Positions 23,968-32,213 of a DNA stretch of 32,605 bases are shown here, piece by piece. The notes under the pieces were generated by a model, which searched no databases, had not been told where the DNA came from, and saw nothing but the letters and a program-made list of their open reading frames with translations. A program made the position numbers and the translations under genes. The stretch is from an uncultured Lachnospiraceae bacterium (GTDB lineage: Bacteria; Bacillota; Clostridia; Lachnospirales; Lachnospiraceae). The stretch's first letter is position 1; the number at the start of each line of letters is the position of its first letter. The DNA is taken from NCBI GenBank assembly GCA_947628025.1, contig CANQYH010000003.1, positions 1 through 32,605 on the forward strand. The letters run 5' to 3'.

Positions 23968-24702
23968 ATGAAACTTCAGCGTTTATACAGCCTGGTGCGC
24001 CAGGCTGCGGATGATTATGATCTGATCCATGACGGCGACCGGATCGCCGTGGGAATATCCGGAGGCAAAGACAGTTTGACGCTGCTTTATGCGCTGCACG
24101 GATTACAGCAGTTTTATCCGAAAAAATTTGATCTGTTTGCGATCACCGTAGATCTGGGCTTGGATGGCTTTGATCTGGGACCGGTGAAAACGCTCTGTGA
24201 GCGATTTTCCGTTCCGTATACGATCATTTCTACGGAAATCGGAAAAATTTTGTTTGATATCCGCAGGGAAAGCAATCCCTGTTCCCTGTGCGCCAAGCTG
24301 CGCAAAGGCGCGCTGAACCAGGCGGCGCTGGATCTAGGCTGCAATAAAGTAGCTTACGCCCACCATAAGGACGATGTGGTGGAAACCCTGTTGTTATCCA
24401 TGATCTATGAGGGACGTTTCCATACATTTGAACCGGCTACATACCTGGACCAGACCGGTCTGACGGTGATTCGTCCCATGATCTATGTATGTGAGGCCGA
24501 CGTGATTGGTTTCAAAAACAAATATGAGCTTCCTGTCTGCAAAAATCCCTGTCCGGCGGACGGATATACGAAACGGGAATATGTTAAAAAATTAACAAAA
24601 CGGATCGCACAGGAAACTTCCACGGATGTCAAAAGCCAGATGTTTCACGCGATCCTGAACACGCCTCTGCCCGGCTGGGAAATAAAAGGAAAGGATGTCT
24701 AA
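23968..24702 (+). CDS. ttcA: TtcA-like PP-loop tRNA thiolation protein
   Basis: 244 residues, shorter than E. coli TtcA (about 311). The PP-loop SGGKDS sits at 31-36, Cys105-x-x-Cys108 (CSLCAKLRKG) is present, AHHKDD (131-136) follows, and further cysteines occur as C191-x-x-x-C195. TtcA enzymes use an Fe-S cluster held by cysteines to thiolate C32 of tRNA; the short Firmicute form may have another target. AAAGGA lies about 14 bases upstream of the ATG within a weak hairpin. The gene is 3 bp from the recombinase gene and probably co-transcribed with it. Confidence 0.82.
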   Translation: MKLQRLYSLVRQAADDYDLIHDGDRIAVGISGGKDSLTLLYALHGLQQFYPKKFDLFAITVDLGLDGFDLGPVKTLCERFSVPYTIISTEIGKILFDIRRESNPCSLCAKLRKGALNQAALDLGCNKVAYAHHKDDVVETLLLSMIYEGRFHTFEPATYLDQTGLTVIRPMIYVCEADVIGFKNKYELPVCKNPCPADGYTKREYVKKLTKRIAQETSTDVKSQMFHAILNTPLPGWEIKGKDV

Positions 24703-24705
24703 ACA

Positions 24706-25764
24706 ATGCCGAAAAATATACCATATTATGAACAAAAGGACCGCGAAAATACGCTGCGTCTCCGCGAAATGATCAAGGAACTGCCGCCGTACTGTGCCGA
24801 TTTTTTTCGAGGAATCGAGCAGGAAACCTCCTCTCGCACCCGCATCGCCTACGCTTATGATCTGCGGGTGTTCTTTGAGTTCCTGCAGAAAGAAAACCCT
24901 GTATTTGCCAAAATGGACCTCCGGGATATCTCCCTGGATCATCTGGATGAACTCCATGTTACGGATCTCGAAGAATATATGGAATATCTGAAATACCGGT
25001 TCAACGATAAAAATCAGGAGGTGATCAACAAAGAACGCGGCGTCATGCGCAAAATATCCTCCCTGAAAAGCTTTTATAATTATTTTTATCGGACGGAAAA
25101 GATAAAAAACAATCCGGCCGCTCTGGTGAAGCTCCCGAAGCTCCACGAAAAAGAGATCATCCGCCTGGATATCGACGAAGTCGCCATGCTGTTAGATGAA
25201 GTGGAAAGCGGCGATTCTCTGACTGAAAAGCAGCGCGCTTTTCATCAAAAAACACATACGCGGGACTTGGCCCTGCTCACTCTCCTGCTTGGGACCGGCA
25301 TCCGTGTGTCCGAATGTGTGGGACTGGATCTGACCGATATCGACTTTAAAAACTCAGGGATCCGCGTCCACCGGAAAGGCGGGAAAGAGGCAGTCGTCTA
25401 TTTCGGCGAGGAGGTCGAAGAAGCGCTGCTGGACTATCTCGAGGAACGCAGCCATCTTATCCCCGAAGAGGGCCATGAAAACGCGCTCTTCCTTTCTCTG
25501 CAGATGAAGCGTATGTCCGTCCGCAGCGTCGAGAACCTGGTCAAAAAATATGCTAAGATCGTAACGCCGCTTAAAAAGATCACGCCCCATAAACTCCGCA
25601 GCACCTACGGTACGTCTCTCTATCAGGAAACCGGAGATATTTATCTGGTCGCGGATGTGCTGGGGCACTCCGATGTCAATACCACTAAAAAGCACTATGC
25701 GGCCCAAAATGAAAACCGCCGCCGCGATGCCAGAAACATGGTCCGCCTGCGCGAGGAAACGTAA
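24706..25764 (+). CDS. xerS: XerS-like tyrosine recombinase
   Basis: 352 residues, longer than XerC/D (about 300) and close to XerS (about 356). An N-terminal extension with LPPYCADFF precedes the SAM-like core-binding domain (about 40-135) and the catalytic domain. Catalytic residues: Arg200 (GTGIRVSE), Lys224 or Lys227 (HRKGGKE), His295-x-x-Arg298 (HKLRSTYGT), His321 (GHSDVNTT) and nucleophile Tyr331. The neighbours are housekeeping genes and no integrated element is evident, so a chromosome-dimer-resolution role at a dif-like site is more likely than a mobile integrase. The single-recombinase XerS assignment is an inference from length and N-terminus. Confidence 0.82.
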   Translation: MPKNIPYYEQKDRENTLRLREMIKELPPYCADFFRGIEQETSSRTRIAYAYDLRVFFEFLQKENPVFAKMDLRDISLDHLDELHVTDLEEYMEYLKYRFNDKNQEVINKERGVMRKISSLKSFYNYFYRTEKIKNNPAALVKLPKLHEKEIIRLDIDEVAMLLDEVESGDSLTEKQRAFHQKTHTRDLALLTLLLGTGIRVSECVGLDLTDIDFKNSGIRVHRKGGKEAVVYFGEEVEEALLDYLEERSHLIPEEGHENALFLSLQMKRMSVRSVENLVKKYAKIVTPLKKITPHKLRSTYGTSLYQETGDIYLVADVLGHSDVNTTKKHYAAQNENRRRDARNMVRLREET

Positions 25765-25842
25765 AGCGGCGCATTGAATACCCCGAAACAGCGGCTGCCT
25801 TAAAACTCCGGTAAAACTATGAAAACTTGTTTTTCTTTCCTA

Positions 25843-26157
25843 TCACAGCTGCGGTTCGCCGTACATCACCGTCAGATAATTGCCTGTGTGAATGGTATCC
25901 CCGCTCAGGCGGTTCATCTGACGGAGACAGCCGACGTATTCGGAAACGCTCAGTCCTGTCCCCGGGGCATACTCCTGCGCAATCTTCCACAGAGTATCTC
26001 CCTCCCGGATCTCAATGCTTGTGTAATAAGCGCTCCTCTTCTCTCCCGCCGGCTCTTTCGCCATCGCGCTCATCATGACTGTCCCGCAAAGTCCAAAACC
26101 GAACGATAAAATGAATATGGTTAAGACCACAATTCTCGCTTTGTCATACTGTTTCAT
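25843..26157 (-). CDS. yneA: LysM-domain membrane protein, YneA-like SOS division inhibitor
   Basis: 104 residues. One membrane helix (about 8-31) is followed by a short linker and a LysM domain (about 46-98: IREGDTLWKIAQEYAPGTGLSVSEYVGCLRQMNRL). The layout, length and divergent position next to lexA match Bacillus YneA, the SOS-induced cell-division suppressor whose LysM binds peptidoglycan. Sequence identity to YneA may be low, so the name rests on architecture and context. GGGAGG precedes the ATG. Its promoter contains LexA boxes, so it should be induced by DNA damage. Confidence 0.82.
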   Translation of the reverse strand: MKQYDKARIVVLTIFILSFGFGLCGTVMMSAMAKEPAGEKRSAYYTSIEIREGDTLWKIAQEYAPGTGLSVSEYVGCLRQMNRLSGDTIHTGNYLTVMYGEPQL

Positions 26158-26217
26158 CTTATGTACCTCCCATATCCGTCCCGAACATATGTTGCGAACA
26201 AACGTTCTATATGTTTT

Positions 26218-26245
26218 ATTATACCACCGAACAAACGTTTGTCAA
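26218..26245 (-). promoter_or_regulatory. Promoter of the yneA-like gene with an SOS box in the spacer
   Basis: On the minus strand TTGACA (26245-26240) and TATAAT (26223-26218) are both perfect, with a 16-bp spacer. The third LexA box lies across this spacer. Confidence 0.88.
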
Positions 26246-26275
26246 TGCTTTTTCCGATTTTTTTCGAACAAAGGT

Positions 26276-26304
26276 TTGCATTTTGCTCCAAACTATGCTA
26301 ATAT
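26276..26304 (+). promoter_or_regulatory. Probable lexA promoter (extended -10)
   Basis: TGC plus TAATAT (26299-26304) forms an extended -10; TTGCAT (26276-26281) lies 17 bp upstream and is overlapped by the fourth LexA box. The fifth box lies about 14 bases downstream of the -10. Confidence 0.55.
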
Positions 26305-26348
26305 AAAATAAGAAAAAGAATGTATGTTCTGTTTATGGAGGATATGAC

Positions 26349-26963
26349 ATGGCTCAGGGAAAGATCAGCGCGAAACAGCAGGAGATTCTGGAGTATATTA
26401 AGGAAACCATCTTGAAGAAAGGCTATCCGCCGGCCGTCCGGGAGATCTGCGAGGCCGTTCATCTGAAATCGACGTCTTCCGTTCATTCCCATCTGGAGAC
26501 GCTGGAGAAAAACGGCTATATCCGGCGCGATCCCACGAAGCCGAGGACGATTGAGATCATTGACGACTGCTTTAATCTGAACCGCCGCGAGATCGTGAAC
26601 ATTCCGTTGGTCGGCACGATCGCTGCCGGCGAACCGATCCTGGCCGAACAGAACATCGAGAATTATTTTCCGATGCCGGCCGAGTTTCTGCCAAATCAGG
26701 AGACGTTTATGCTCCGTGTCAAGGGCGACAGTATGATCAATGTGGGAATCTTCGACGGCGACCAGATCATTGTGAAACAGCAGTCCACGGCGCATAACGG
26801 GGAGATCGTGGCCGCGCTGGTCGATGATTCGGCGACAGTCAAGCGTTTTTATAAGGAAAACGGGCATTACCGCCTCCAGCCGGAAAACGATTCCATGGAT
26901 CCCATCATCGTGGACCATGTGGAAGTTCTGGGCGTCGTGATCGGACTGCTGCGCATGATGTGA
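26349..26963 (+). CDS. lexA: LexA repressor, SOS response
   Basis: 204 residues, full length. The winged helix-turn-helix (about 1-65, REICEAVHLKSTSSVHSHLETLEKNGYI) is followed by the S24 autoprotease domain. The cleavage site is Ala93-Gly94 in TIAAGEP; the catalytic Ser128 (GDSM) and Lys165 (ATVKRF) are intact. RecA-ssDNA stimulates self-cleavage and derepression. GGAGG lies about 8 bases before the ATG. The upstream boxes show autoregulation together with the divergent LysM gene. Confidence 0.97.
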   Translation: MAQGKISAKQQEILEYIKETILKKGYPPAVREICEAVHLKSTSSVHSHLETLEKNGYIRRDPTKPRTIEIIDDCFNLNRREIVNIPLVGTIAAGEPILAEQNIENYFPMPAEFLPNQETFMLRVKGDSMINVGIFDGDQIIVKQQSTAHNGEIVAALVDDSATVKRFYKENGHYRLQPENDSMDPIIVDHVEVLGVVIGLLRMM

Positions 26964-27047
26964 CCGGACAGTATCCCGGCAGGTTTCGGCCTGAGTAAAC
27001 AATAAAGTGCCATGCGCGTTTTTTTCATGCGATTCCCATTGGAACAT

Positions 27048-27086
27048 AAAAAAGAGACAATCCATATTCGGGACTGCCTCTTTTTT
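27048..27086. terminator. Bidirectional terminator between lexA and the XRE regulator
   Basis: AAAAAAGAG pairs with CTCTTTTTT; the inner part (CA/TG, TCC/GGA) pairs with two mismatches around a 7-base loop. A and T tracts on both sides suit termination in either direction for the convergent genes. Confidence 0.85.
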
Positions 27087-27121
27087 GTTGACGGACTCTG
27101 CAGGAACTGGCCGCAAAAAAC

Positions 27122-28150
27122 TCATTTTTTCATCTTTTCCCACTCTTCGTTTCCCTGCATATAATCGAATGTTTTATCTCCAAGAGATTCCGACAGCTTC
27201 CGCCTGAGCCCGGCCGAAAAATCAGGGTCGGCCGTTTTAAACGTCATATGCTGATAAAGCCTGGATCTGGTAAAATCGCCGATCGTTTCAAGACTGTCCA
27301 GGATCTCCCGCATAAGCCGCAGCGTCCATGCGGCATCTTTCTCCCATACCGCAACCTCCAGTCCGTAACAGACCTCATTATATCTGCCCATTTCAAAAAC
27401 AGACGCAGCGGAGGAGGAAACTTCAACCAGCTTTTTCGCCATCTCGCGATCGCCGTCTTCCATATAAAGAGCGCGCAGGTCATTGAATACCATCTGCAGG
27501 TGCTGATATCCGATGAAGATCAATTCCTCGTATGCGCGATAGGCTTCCGTCCGTTTCCCTGTTTTGCTGTTTACCGAAGCCTCCTTGCGCTTGCGTTCCG
27601 GATTCTCCAAAGAGAAATAATCCAGATATCGGGCCGCTTTTTCATAATCCTCTTTCCGGAAAAACGCGTGGAACAGAGAATCCGCCGCCTGATTGCGGAT
27701 CCGTTCATCCTCCGAGCCCAGACACCGCTCGTACCATCCGAATATCACAGGATCATACTGGTCTTTGTCCGGGAGTTCTTTCGTCATTCGTCCCGCGTCC
27801 AGAATGACTGCCGCCTGCCAGATCAGTTTTTCACAATTCGGATATTCCTCGATCTTTTCCTTTACGGAACGAAATACGTCATCGAATTCCCGGCTCTCCA
27901 GCTCCTTTTGAATCATCAGCAGATACCGGTTGATCTCCTCGTCTGTCAGCTCCTCCCGAAAAGACAGAAGCTCATCCGTGGTAATGCCGAGCAGCCTCGC
28001 AATCGGAGCAAGCAGCGCGACATCCGGCAGCGTGCTGCCTCTCTCCCATTTGTTTACCGCGGGAGCCGTTACGCCGAGGCGCGCAGCCATCTCCTCCTGT
28101 GTCATGCCTTTATTTTTTCTGTATTTTTTGATAATAGTTCCGATCGTCAT
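27122..28150 (-). CDS. XRE-family transcriptional regulator with helical-repeat C-terminus
   Basis: 342 residues. The N-terminal HTH_3 domain (about 5-60: KYRKNKGMTQEEMAARLGV then KWERGSTLPD) is clear. The remaining 280 residues are helical and look like TPR-type repeats (FHAFFRKEDYEKAARYLDYF, EAYRAYEELIFIGYQHLQ), a layout used by RRNPP-like sensors but also by many orphan Lachnospiraceae regulators. I know no specific target. The gene has its own promoter and is monocistronic. Confidence 0.85.
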   Translation of the reverse strand: MTIGTIIKKYRKNKGMTQEEMAARLGVTAPAVNKWERGSTLPDVALLAPIARLLGITTDELLSFREELTDEEINRYLLMIQKELESREFDDVFRSVKEKIEEYPNCEKLIWQAAVILDAGRMTKELPDKDQYDPVIFGWYERCLGSEDERIRNQAADSLFHAFFRKEDYEKAARYLDYFSLENPERKRKEASVNSKTGKRTEAYRAYEELIFIGYQHLQMVFNDLRALYMEDGDREMAKKLVEVSSSAASVFEMGRYNEVCYGLEVAVWEKDAAWTLRLMREILDSLETIGDFTRSRLYQHMTFKTADPDFSAGLRRKLSESLGDKTFDYMQGNEEWEKMKK

Positions 28151-28193
28151 GTTCCGTTGTCCCCTTTACTGTTTTTGAATCGATTCTGTATAT

Positions 28194-28222
28194 AGTATAG
28201 CGGATCGAAACGCAATCGTCTA
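28194..28222 (-). promoter_or_regulatory. Promoter of the XRE regulator
   Basis: On the minus strand TAGACG (28222-28217), 17-bp spacer, TATACT (28199-28194). The start codon is 44 bases downstream of the -10; AAGGGG serves as ribosome site. Confidence 0.6.
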
Positions 28223-28262
28223 TTGAATGTGAGTTAAGCGGCAGGCATTATCTTTTACCAAT

Positions 28263-28281
28263 GATTAATTTTTGATTAATC
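28263..28281 (-). terminator. Weak AT-rich hairpin at the end of the anti-sigma gene
   Basis: GATTAAT and ATTAATC form a 7-bp stem around a CAAAA loop over the stop codon. No T tract follows, so termination here is uncertain. Confidence 0.35.
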
Positions 28282-29562
28282 CGGAACCAAGACCTCTCCG
28301 CTGTCCGTGATCACCGCCTCTCCGATCTCAAACGCGGTCCGGACGACGGTCGGCTCCTCCGCATAGATTCCCCGGTGCATCACGGCGACTGTGTCTCCCA
28401 CATGCAGGAGACCGCCGGTGATATACTGGCGGACTCGCAGATCGTTCGCATAGACGGTGAATTCGATGCCGTCGTCAGGATCTTTCATCAGGACTGAATC
28501 GTCGATCTTAATATAATCCTCGCCGATCTCCGTGATGATGCCGCACAGCCACTGTTCTTCCGGTTCGAGATTTTCATCTGTCTGGTGCGATAAGACGTAT
28601 TCAACGATCGTTTCCGCCGCCTCCGCCCCGATCTCATAATAATAGCTGTAGTATTCGATGCCGCTCTCCAGATAAGCGCTGCCGGAATCGTTCGTGCGCA
28701 GGGTCCAGGACCGGTGGTCCGCGCCCAGCGCCTCGGAGGAGACGAAAAACTGCAGCCGCCAGTCCGTTTCCTGGATCAGGGCTCTCCGCTCGTCTTCATC
28801 CGCAACCGTCTGCGCGTCCGCGTACCGCAAAAAGATCTCCCAGAGTTCATCGCTGTCCTGCCGGCTCAGACCATGGCGCTCCGCTTCCAGGCTGTTTTGA
28901 CCAGAGGGACGGTAAGAAAAGAGCGTCAGATCGCAGTTCTTGGTCAGGTCCAGGCCATCTATGAGCTCCCCCAGCGTCTGCGGCGGACAGAACTCCTCCG
29001 ACGACCGGCAATAGGAATAATATTCGTCGTGGTCCGCGAACCGTACCGCTATGAACCGGCCGGGATCGACACCGCGGATCGCATAGATCCCGCACTCGGC
29101 GGTATATTCTTTGTTTTCGTAAGAATCATAGCCTTTGACGGAAGCGCTGCCCAGCTTTTCACCGACCAGCTCCGCGGAAATGCTCTGTCCCGTGGCGCCG
29201 GTCCGCGCACTGTAGCTGGTCCCGCTCCATTCGACTGAAGAAAACTGATCGTTGATACTTCGGCAGTCCCAGCGCCAGATAGGGAGAAGATTCGGGCTCA
29301 GGGTCTGTTTATCGGTGTTCCGCGGGCGGTCGTCCACCCAGTACAGACCGTTTTCTGCGGACGGCGCGTGCGTCAGTCCGCTATAAAACTGCGGAAAAAC
29401 GGCCAGAAGCCCCGTAAGCGCCGCGCAGAAACATGCGGCCGCCGCTCCCCACCGCAGCGGCCGGGAAATGCGGGACGTTTGCCTCCGCCCTGGTTCCGCG
29501 GCGTTTTCCACCATTTCGAAATCAATGCCATTCATTGCGTCCAATAGGTCCCGGCTTTTCAT
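28276..29562 (-). CDS. Anti-sigma factor-like membrane protein paired with the ECF sigma factor
   Basis: 428 residues. A cytoplasmic N-terminus (about 1-36, beginning MKSRDLLDAMNGIDFEMVE) leads into one membrane helix (about 37-56) and a large extracytoplasmic domain. The C-terminal 80 residues (GIITEIGEDYIKIDD onward) look like a small beta-barrel of the DUF3221 type. There is no HxxxCxxC zinc motif, so it is not a ZAS-type anti-sigma. Its start overlaps the sigma-factor stop by four bases. That overlap and topology are the main reasons for the anti-sigma call. The signal sensed is unknown. Confidence 0.75.
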   Translation of the reverse strand: MKSRDLLDAMNGIDFEMVENAAEPGRRQTSRISRPLRWGAAAACFCAALTGLLAVFPQFYSGLTHAPSAENGLYWVDDRPRNTDKQTLSPNLLPIWRWDCRSINDQFSSVEWSGTSYSARTGATGQSISAELVGEKLGSASVKGYDSYENKEYTAECGIYAIRGVDPGRFIAVRFADHDEYYSYCRSSEEFCPPQTLGELIDGLDLTKNCDLTLFSYRPSGQNSLEAERHGLSRQDSDELWEIFLRYADAQTVADEDERRALIQETDWRLQFFVSSEALGADHRSWTLRTNDSGSAYLESGIEYYSYYYEIGAEAAETIVEYVLSHQTDENLEPEEQWLCGIITEIGEDYIKIDDSVLMKDPDDGIEFTVYANDLRVRQYITGGLLHVGDTVAVMHRGIYAEEPTVVRTAFEIGEAVITDSGEVLVPD

Positions 29563-30119
29563 ACGGCAAATCCCTCCTTTTCCAGCTGCCGCCTAAGCTT
29601 TGCCCGCATCCGCGCAAGCTGCGATTTTACCTTGCTTTCTCCCGCGCCGGCCGCTGCCGCGATCTCCGAGACCGGTTCCAGGTACCAGTAGCGCCGGATA
29701 AACACATACCGCTGTTCTTCCGGAAGAGACCGCAAAAAACGGTTCAACAGCCCGGTCAGAGCCATCCGGTCCGCCCATTCTCCGTCCCCGCTCTTCGCCG
29801 GGATACATTCTTCCAGCTCGTCCAGCGCCAGCCGGTACTGACCGCCGCCCCGCTTCTGCGCCGTCTCCTGTTCCAGGCGGTTCAGGGAAAGCTGCCGCGT
29901 GATCCGGCCCAGAAACGCTTTCAACGGAGACGGACGCTTGGGCGGGATCGTGTTCCAGGCTTTCAGATAGGTATCGTTGACGACTTCTCTCGCGTCCTCG
30001 CCGTCGCGCAGGATCCCGTAGGCGATCGCATGGAAATACCGCCCGTAGGCGTTTTCGGTCTCCCGGATCGCGTCTTCGGAGCGCTCCCAGTAAAGTCTGA
30101 CGATCGTTTCATCCGTCAT
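29559..30119 (-). CDS. ECF-type RNA polymerase sigma factor
   Basis: 186 residues with the two-domain ECF layout: sigma-2 (about 15-85, with GEDAREVVNDTYLKAWNTIPP as region 2.4 and neighbourhood) and sigma-4 (about 120-178, LRSLPEEQRYVFIRRYWYLEPVSEIAA with the helix-turn-helix). AAGGAGG lies 8 bases before the ATG. Translation is coupled to the membrane partner. Target promoters cannot be predicted; autoregulation is plausible from the upstream region. Confidence 0.9.
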   Translation of the reverse strand: MTDETIVRLYWERSEDAIRETENAYGRYFHAIAYGILRDGEDAREVVNDTYLKAWNTIPPKRPSPLKAFLGRITRQLSLNRLEQETAQKRGGGQYRLALDELEECIPAKSGDGEWADRMALTGLLNRFLRSLPEEQRYVFIRRYWYLEPVSEIAAAAGAGESKVKSQLARMRAKLRRQLEKEGFAV

Positions 30120-30142
30120 GGGCCTGTCCTCCTTGTGTTTTT

Positions 30143-30176
30143 ATCGTTCACTCTTATATACAGGAAAACGAACGAT
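30143..30176 (-). promoter_or_regulatory. Inverted repeat in the ECF sigma upstream region
   Basis: ATCGTTC (30143-30149) and GAACGAT (30170-30176) flank an AT-rich TATATA that could be a -10. On the minus strand GGGAAC (30190-30185) resembles the GGAAC -35 motif of ECF promoters. Assignment is tentative. Confidence 0.4.
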
Positions 30177-30422
30177 CCCGTCGCGTTCCCGGCAAATTTT
30201 TCTAAACCGTATGGAACAAAAAAGAGACGCCGCGCCCTGTCCGTGACCGCCCTGCCGCCCGCCTTTCCGTCAAAACCTCCGGCAGCGGCCAACGATCCAT
30301 TTCCGCAGCATCTCTCTATCTTACATATATTCTTTCACGCGCAGCAGATCCGGCAGCGGCAGACAGGACCGGCTCCTCCCGTCACAGATTCCTCCGTCTA
30401 CGGTCAGGTACGCCGGACCGAC
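30177..30422. other. Intergenic region between rsfS and the ECF sigma gene
   Basis: About 250 bases without a supportable gene. The minus strand carries a run TCTCTTTTTTG at 30231-30221 after GC-rich sequence, but I find no matching stem to call a terminator. No RNA gene is evident. Confidence 0.4.
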
Positions 30423-30818
30423 TCAGGCTTCCGCGTCCCCGCTTTTGGTATCCACGTCGACTTCGACCATCTTTCCGTCCCGCCAGATCCTCTCCAGATC
30501 GTAGAACAGGCGGTCTTCGCGGCAAAACGCGTGGACGATCATATCGCCGTAATCCATCAGGATCCAGTTGGCGGTGCCGTAGCCCTCGATCTGGCGGCAC
30601 GCGTAACCGGCCTTTCCAAGCGTTTCCTCCACGTTATCGACCATGGCCTGGACCTGGTTGGCGTTGGAACCGTCGGCGATCACAAAATAATCGGCCAGAA
30701 CGGAGACCTGACGGATGTCGATGATCTTGATGTTATTCGCTTTTTTCTCTTCCAGCGCGGCCTTGGCCAGCTTCACCATTTCCAGCGCCTTGTCGTTTTC
30801 TTTCAATGCCTCACTCAT
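30423..30818 (-). CDS. rsfS: Ribosomal silencing factor RsfS
   Basis: 131 residues. RsfS binds uL14 and blocks subunit joining under nutrient limitation. Family signatures: KANNIKIIDIRQVSVLADYFVIADGSNANQVQAMVD (about 26-61) and YGTANWILMDYGDMIVHAF (about 80-98). The start at 30818 follows AAGGAGAAAGACAC; the longer frame from 30848 adds ten residues translated across that site. It overlaps the end of yqeK by eight bases, so it is the last gene of the obgE-to-rsfS run. Confidence 0.94.
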   Translation of the reverse strand: MSEALKENDKALEMVKLAKAALEEKKANNIKIIDIRQVSVLADYFVIADGSNANQVQAMVDNVEETLGKAGYACRQIEGYGTANWILMDYGDMIVHAFCREDRLFYDLERIWRDGKMVEVDVDTKSGDAEA

Positions 30819-31395
30819 GTGTCTTTCTCCTTTCTTCCAGATAGTCATAGGTTTCCTGCGTCATGGGATCGACGCTGCATCCCCGCTGGGCCAGATATTC
30901 CAGCGTGCTCTTCACAATCTGGTACACCGCCTCGTCCAGGTCCTCAAACGCCAGCCTGCGCATCTCCGGCAAATGGCCGGCCTTAAAGCGCCGGACCTCG
31001 ATATAATCCGCCACGTACAGGATCTTGTCCAGAAGCCCCATATCCGGCTTTCCTGTGGTGTGGCAGGCGATGGCGCACAGGATCTCTTCGTCCTGGATCC
31101 CGTAATGCTCGCGGGCCAGCCACGCGCCGTATTTGGCGTGGAGGACCGCGGGAGCGTCGATCTCTGCCCGGCTGAGAGGGATCCCGTGCTTTTCACAGCG
31201 GCGGATCAGCTCCTCGTCGCCGTAGCATTTCGCGCAGTCATGGAGCAATCCGGCGATCTCGGCCTTGTCCAGCGGATATCCGTACCGCATGGCCAGGCAG
31301 ATGCAGGTAAACGAGACGCTTAAAGAATGTTCATACCGGGTCTCGCTTAATTTCTTTTTCATTTTTTTCCGGTATTCCTGGATCGATGCCTCCAT
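30811..31395 (-). CDS. yqeK: YqeK-family HD-domain Ap4A hydrolase
   Basis: 194 residues from the ATG at 31395, chosen for AGGAGG seven bases upstream; longer frames to 31533 add residues without family resemblance. HD-domain metal ligands: His23 (RYEHSLSV), His52-Asp53 (GLLHDCAK), a later His in CHTTGKPDM, and Asp in ILYVADYIE. YqeK hydrolyses diadenosine tetraphosphate symmetrically. In many Firmicutes a LytR-CpsA-Psr gene separates yqeK and rsfS; it is absent here. Confidence 0.93.
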   Translation of the reverse strand: MEASIQEYRKKMKKKLSETRYEHSLSVSFTCICLAMRYGYPLDKAEIAGLLHDCAKCYGDEELIRRCEKHGIPLSRAEIDAPAVLHAKYGAWLAREHYGIQDEEILCAIACHTTGKPDMGLLDKILYVADYIEVRRFKAGHLPEMRRLAFEDLDEAVYQIVKSTLEYLAQRGCSVDPMTQETYDYLEERRKTHE

Positions 31396-31471
31396 GGCGT
31401 TCCTCCTGATGTTCATTCGGTATTTTTTCGGATCGTTCTGTGCAAAAGCCTGCGTAAAACCGGCTTTCCGT

Positions 31472-32086
31472 TCATCCGGGTCCGGAATATAGACGGCGGG
31501 CCGCGATGTATCCGGCCACCTCCGCCGGGACATAGGCCCCGATATCGTCTCCCCGCCTGACCGCGTCCCGCAGAAAGCTGGAGGAAACGGCTATTTCCCG
31601 GCAATGGAGCTTTTCGATGCTTCCGCCGAATTTATCGCGAAGATAGGCGATCTGCCGGTCAAAGCTGCGCTCTCTGCGGTCATATTCCCGTTCCGCCGCC
31701 AGCAGGCAGACGGAAGAAAAAATCATCTCCGGGCGGTACCAGCCCTCGATCTCGTACAGGGAATCCGCGCCCAGGATGAAGAAAAACGTATGCTGCGGGT
31801 AAGAATGTTTCAGCAGCGCCAGCGTATCGGCCGTATAGGTGGTCCCGCCTCTGGACGTCTCAAACTCGGACAAAAGCAGTCCCGGCTCGCCGGACACGGC
31901 CAGCCTGACCATGGCGCAGCGGTCCTCCGCTGAGGACAGTTCCCGCCGCATTTTGTGGGGCGGATGCCCAGACGGCATGTACCAGACCTGATCCAGCCCG
32001 TATTCGTCTCTGGCCTGCTTTCCCAAAAGCAGGTGCCCGTTATGGATCGGATCAAATGTTCCGCCCATGATCCCGATTTTTGACAT
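31472..32086 (-). CDS. nadD: Nicotinate-nucleotide adenylyltransferase
   Basis: 204 residues. NadD makes deamido-NAD from nicotinate mononucleotide and ATP. The nucleotidyltransferase motif GGTFDPIHNGHLLLG (8-22) and the C-terminal SSSFLRDAVRRG (ISSTxxR equivalent, about 171) are present, plus FILGADSL (about 104). ATG 32086 is preceded by GGAGG; the longer frame upstream has no family sequence. It lies between yhbY and yqeK as usual in Firmicutes. Confidence 0.96.
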   Translation of the reverse strand: MSKIGIMGGTFDPIHNGHLLLGKQARDEYGLDQVWYMPSGHPPHKMRRELSSAEDRCAMVRLAVSGEPGLLLSEFETSRGGTTYTADTLALLKHSYPQHTFFFILGADSLYEIEGWYRPEMIFSSVCLLAAEREYDRRERSFDRQIAYLRDKFGGSIEKLHCREIAVSSSFLRDAVRRGDDIGAYVPAEVAGYIAARRLYSGPG

Positions 32087-32213
32087 ATTCGCGCCTCCGC
32101 CGTATGATTTTTCGGCAGCCGCCCTATGGCAGGACCCGGCCGCCGTCTCCGCCCGCCGCACAAAACATAACGCCATCGCTTATAGGCGGACGCGGGCGAA
32201 ATAAAGATCCCGG

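Larger units (their letters stand above)
26182..26329. promoter_or_regulatory. Five LexA-type (SOS) boxes between yneA and lexA
   Basis: Gram-positive LexA boxes are GAAC-N4-GTTC. Here: CGAACATATGTTGC (26182-26195), CGAACAAACGTTCT (26195-26208, perfect), CGAACAAACGTTTG (26228-26241), CGAACAAAGGTTTG (26265-26278) and GAATGTATGTTC (26318-26329). Each of the others departs from the consensus by one base in the outer tetrads. Confidence 0.88.

Noticed and set aside
24706..25764. The tyrosine recombinase as the integrase of a prophage or integrative element
   Set aside because: No attachment repeats, excisionase, phage or conjugation genes are nearby, and length and N-terminus resemble chromosomal XerS.
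27248..28195. 315-codon plus-strand open frame opposite the XRE regulator
   Set aside because: No domain or ribosome site, while the minus-strand gene has a clear helix-turn-helix, promoter and terminator.
29433..30986. 517-codon plus-strand open frame
   Set aside because: It runs antisense through the anti-sigma, sigma and rsfS genes, is rich in Arg/Pro/Phe without domains, and results from high GC content opposite real genes.
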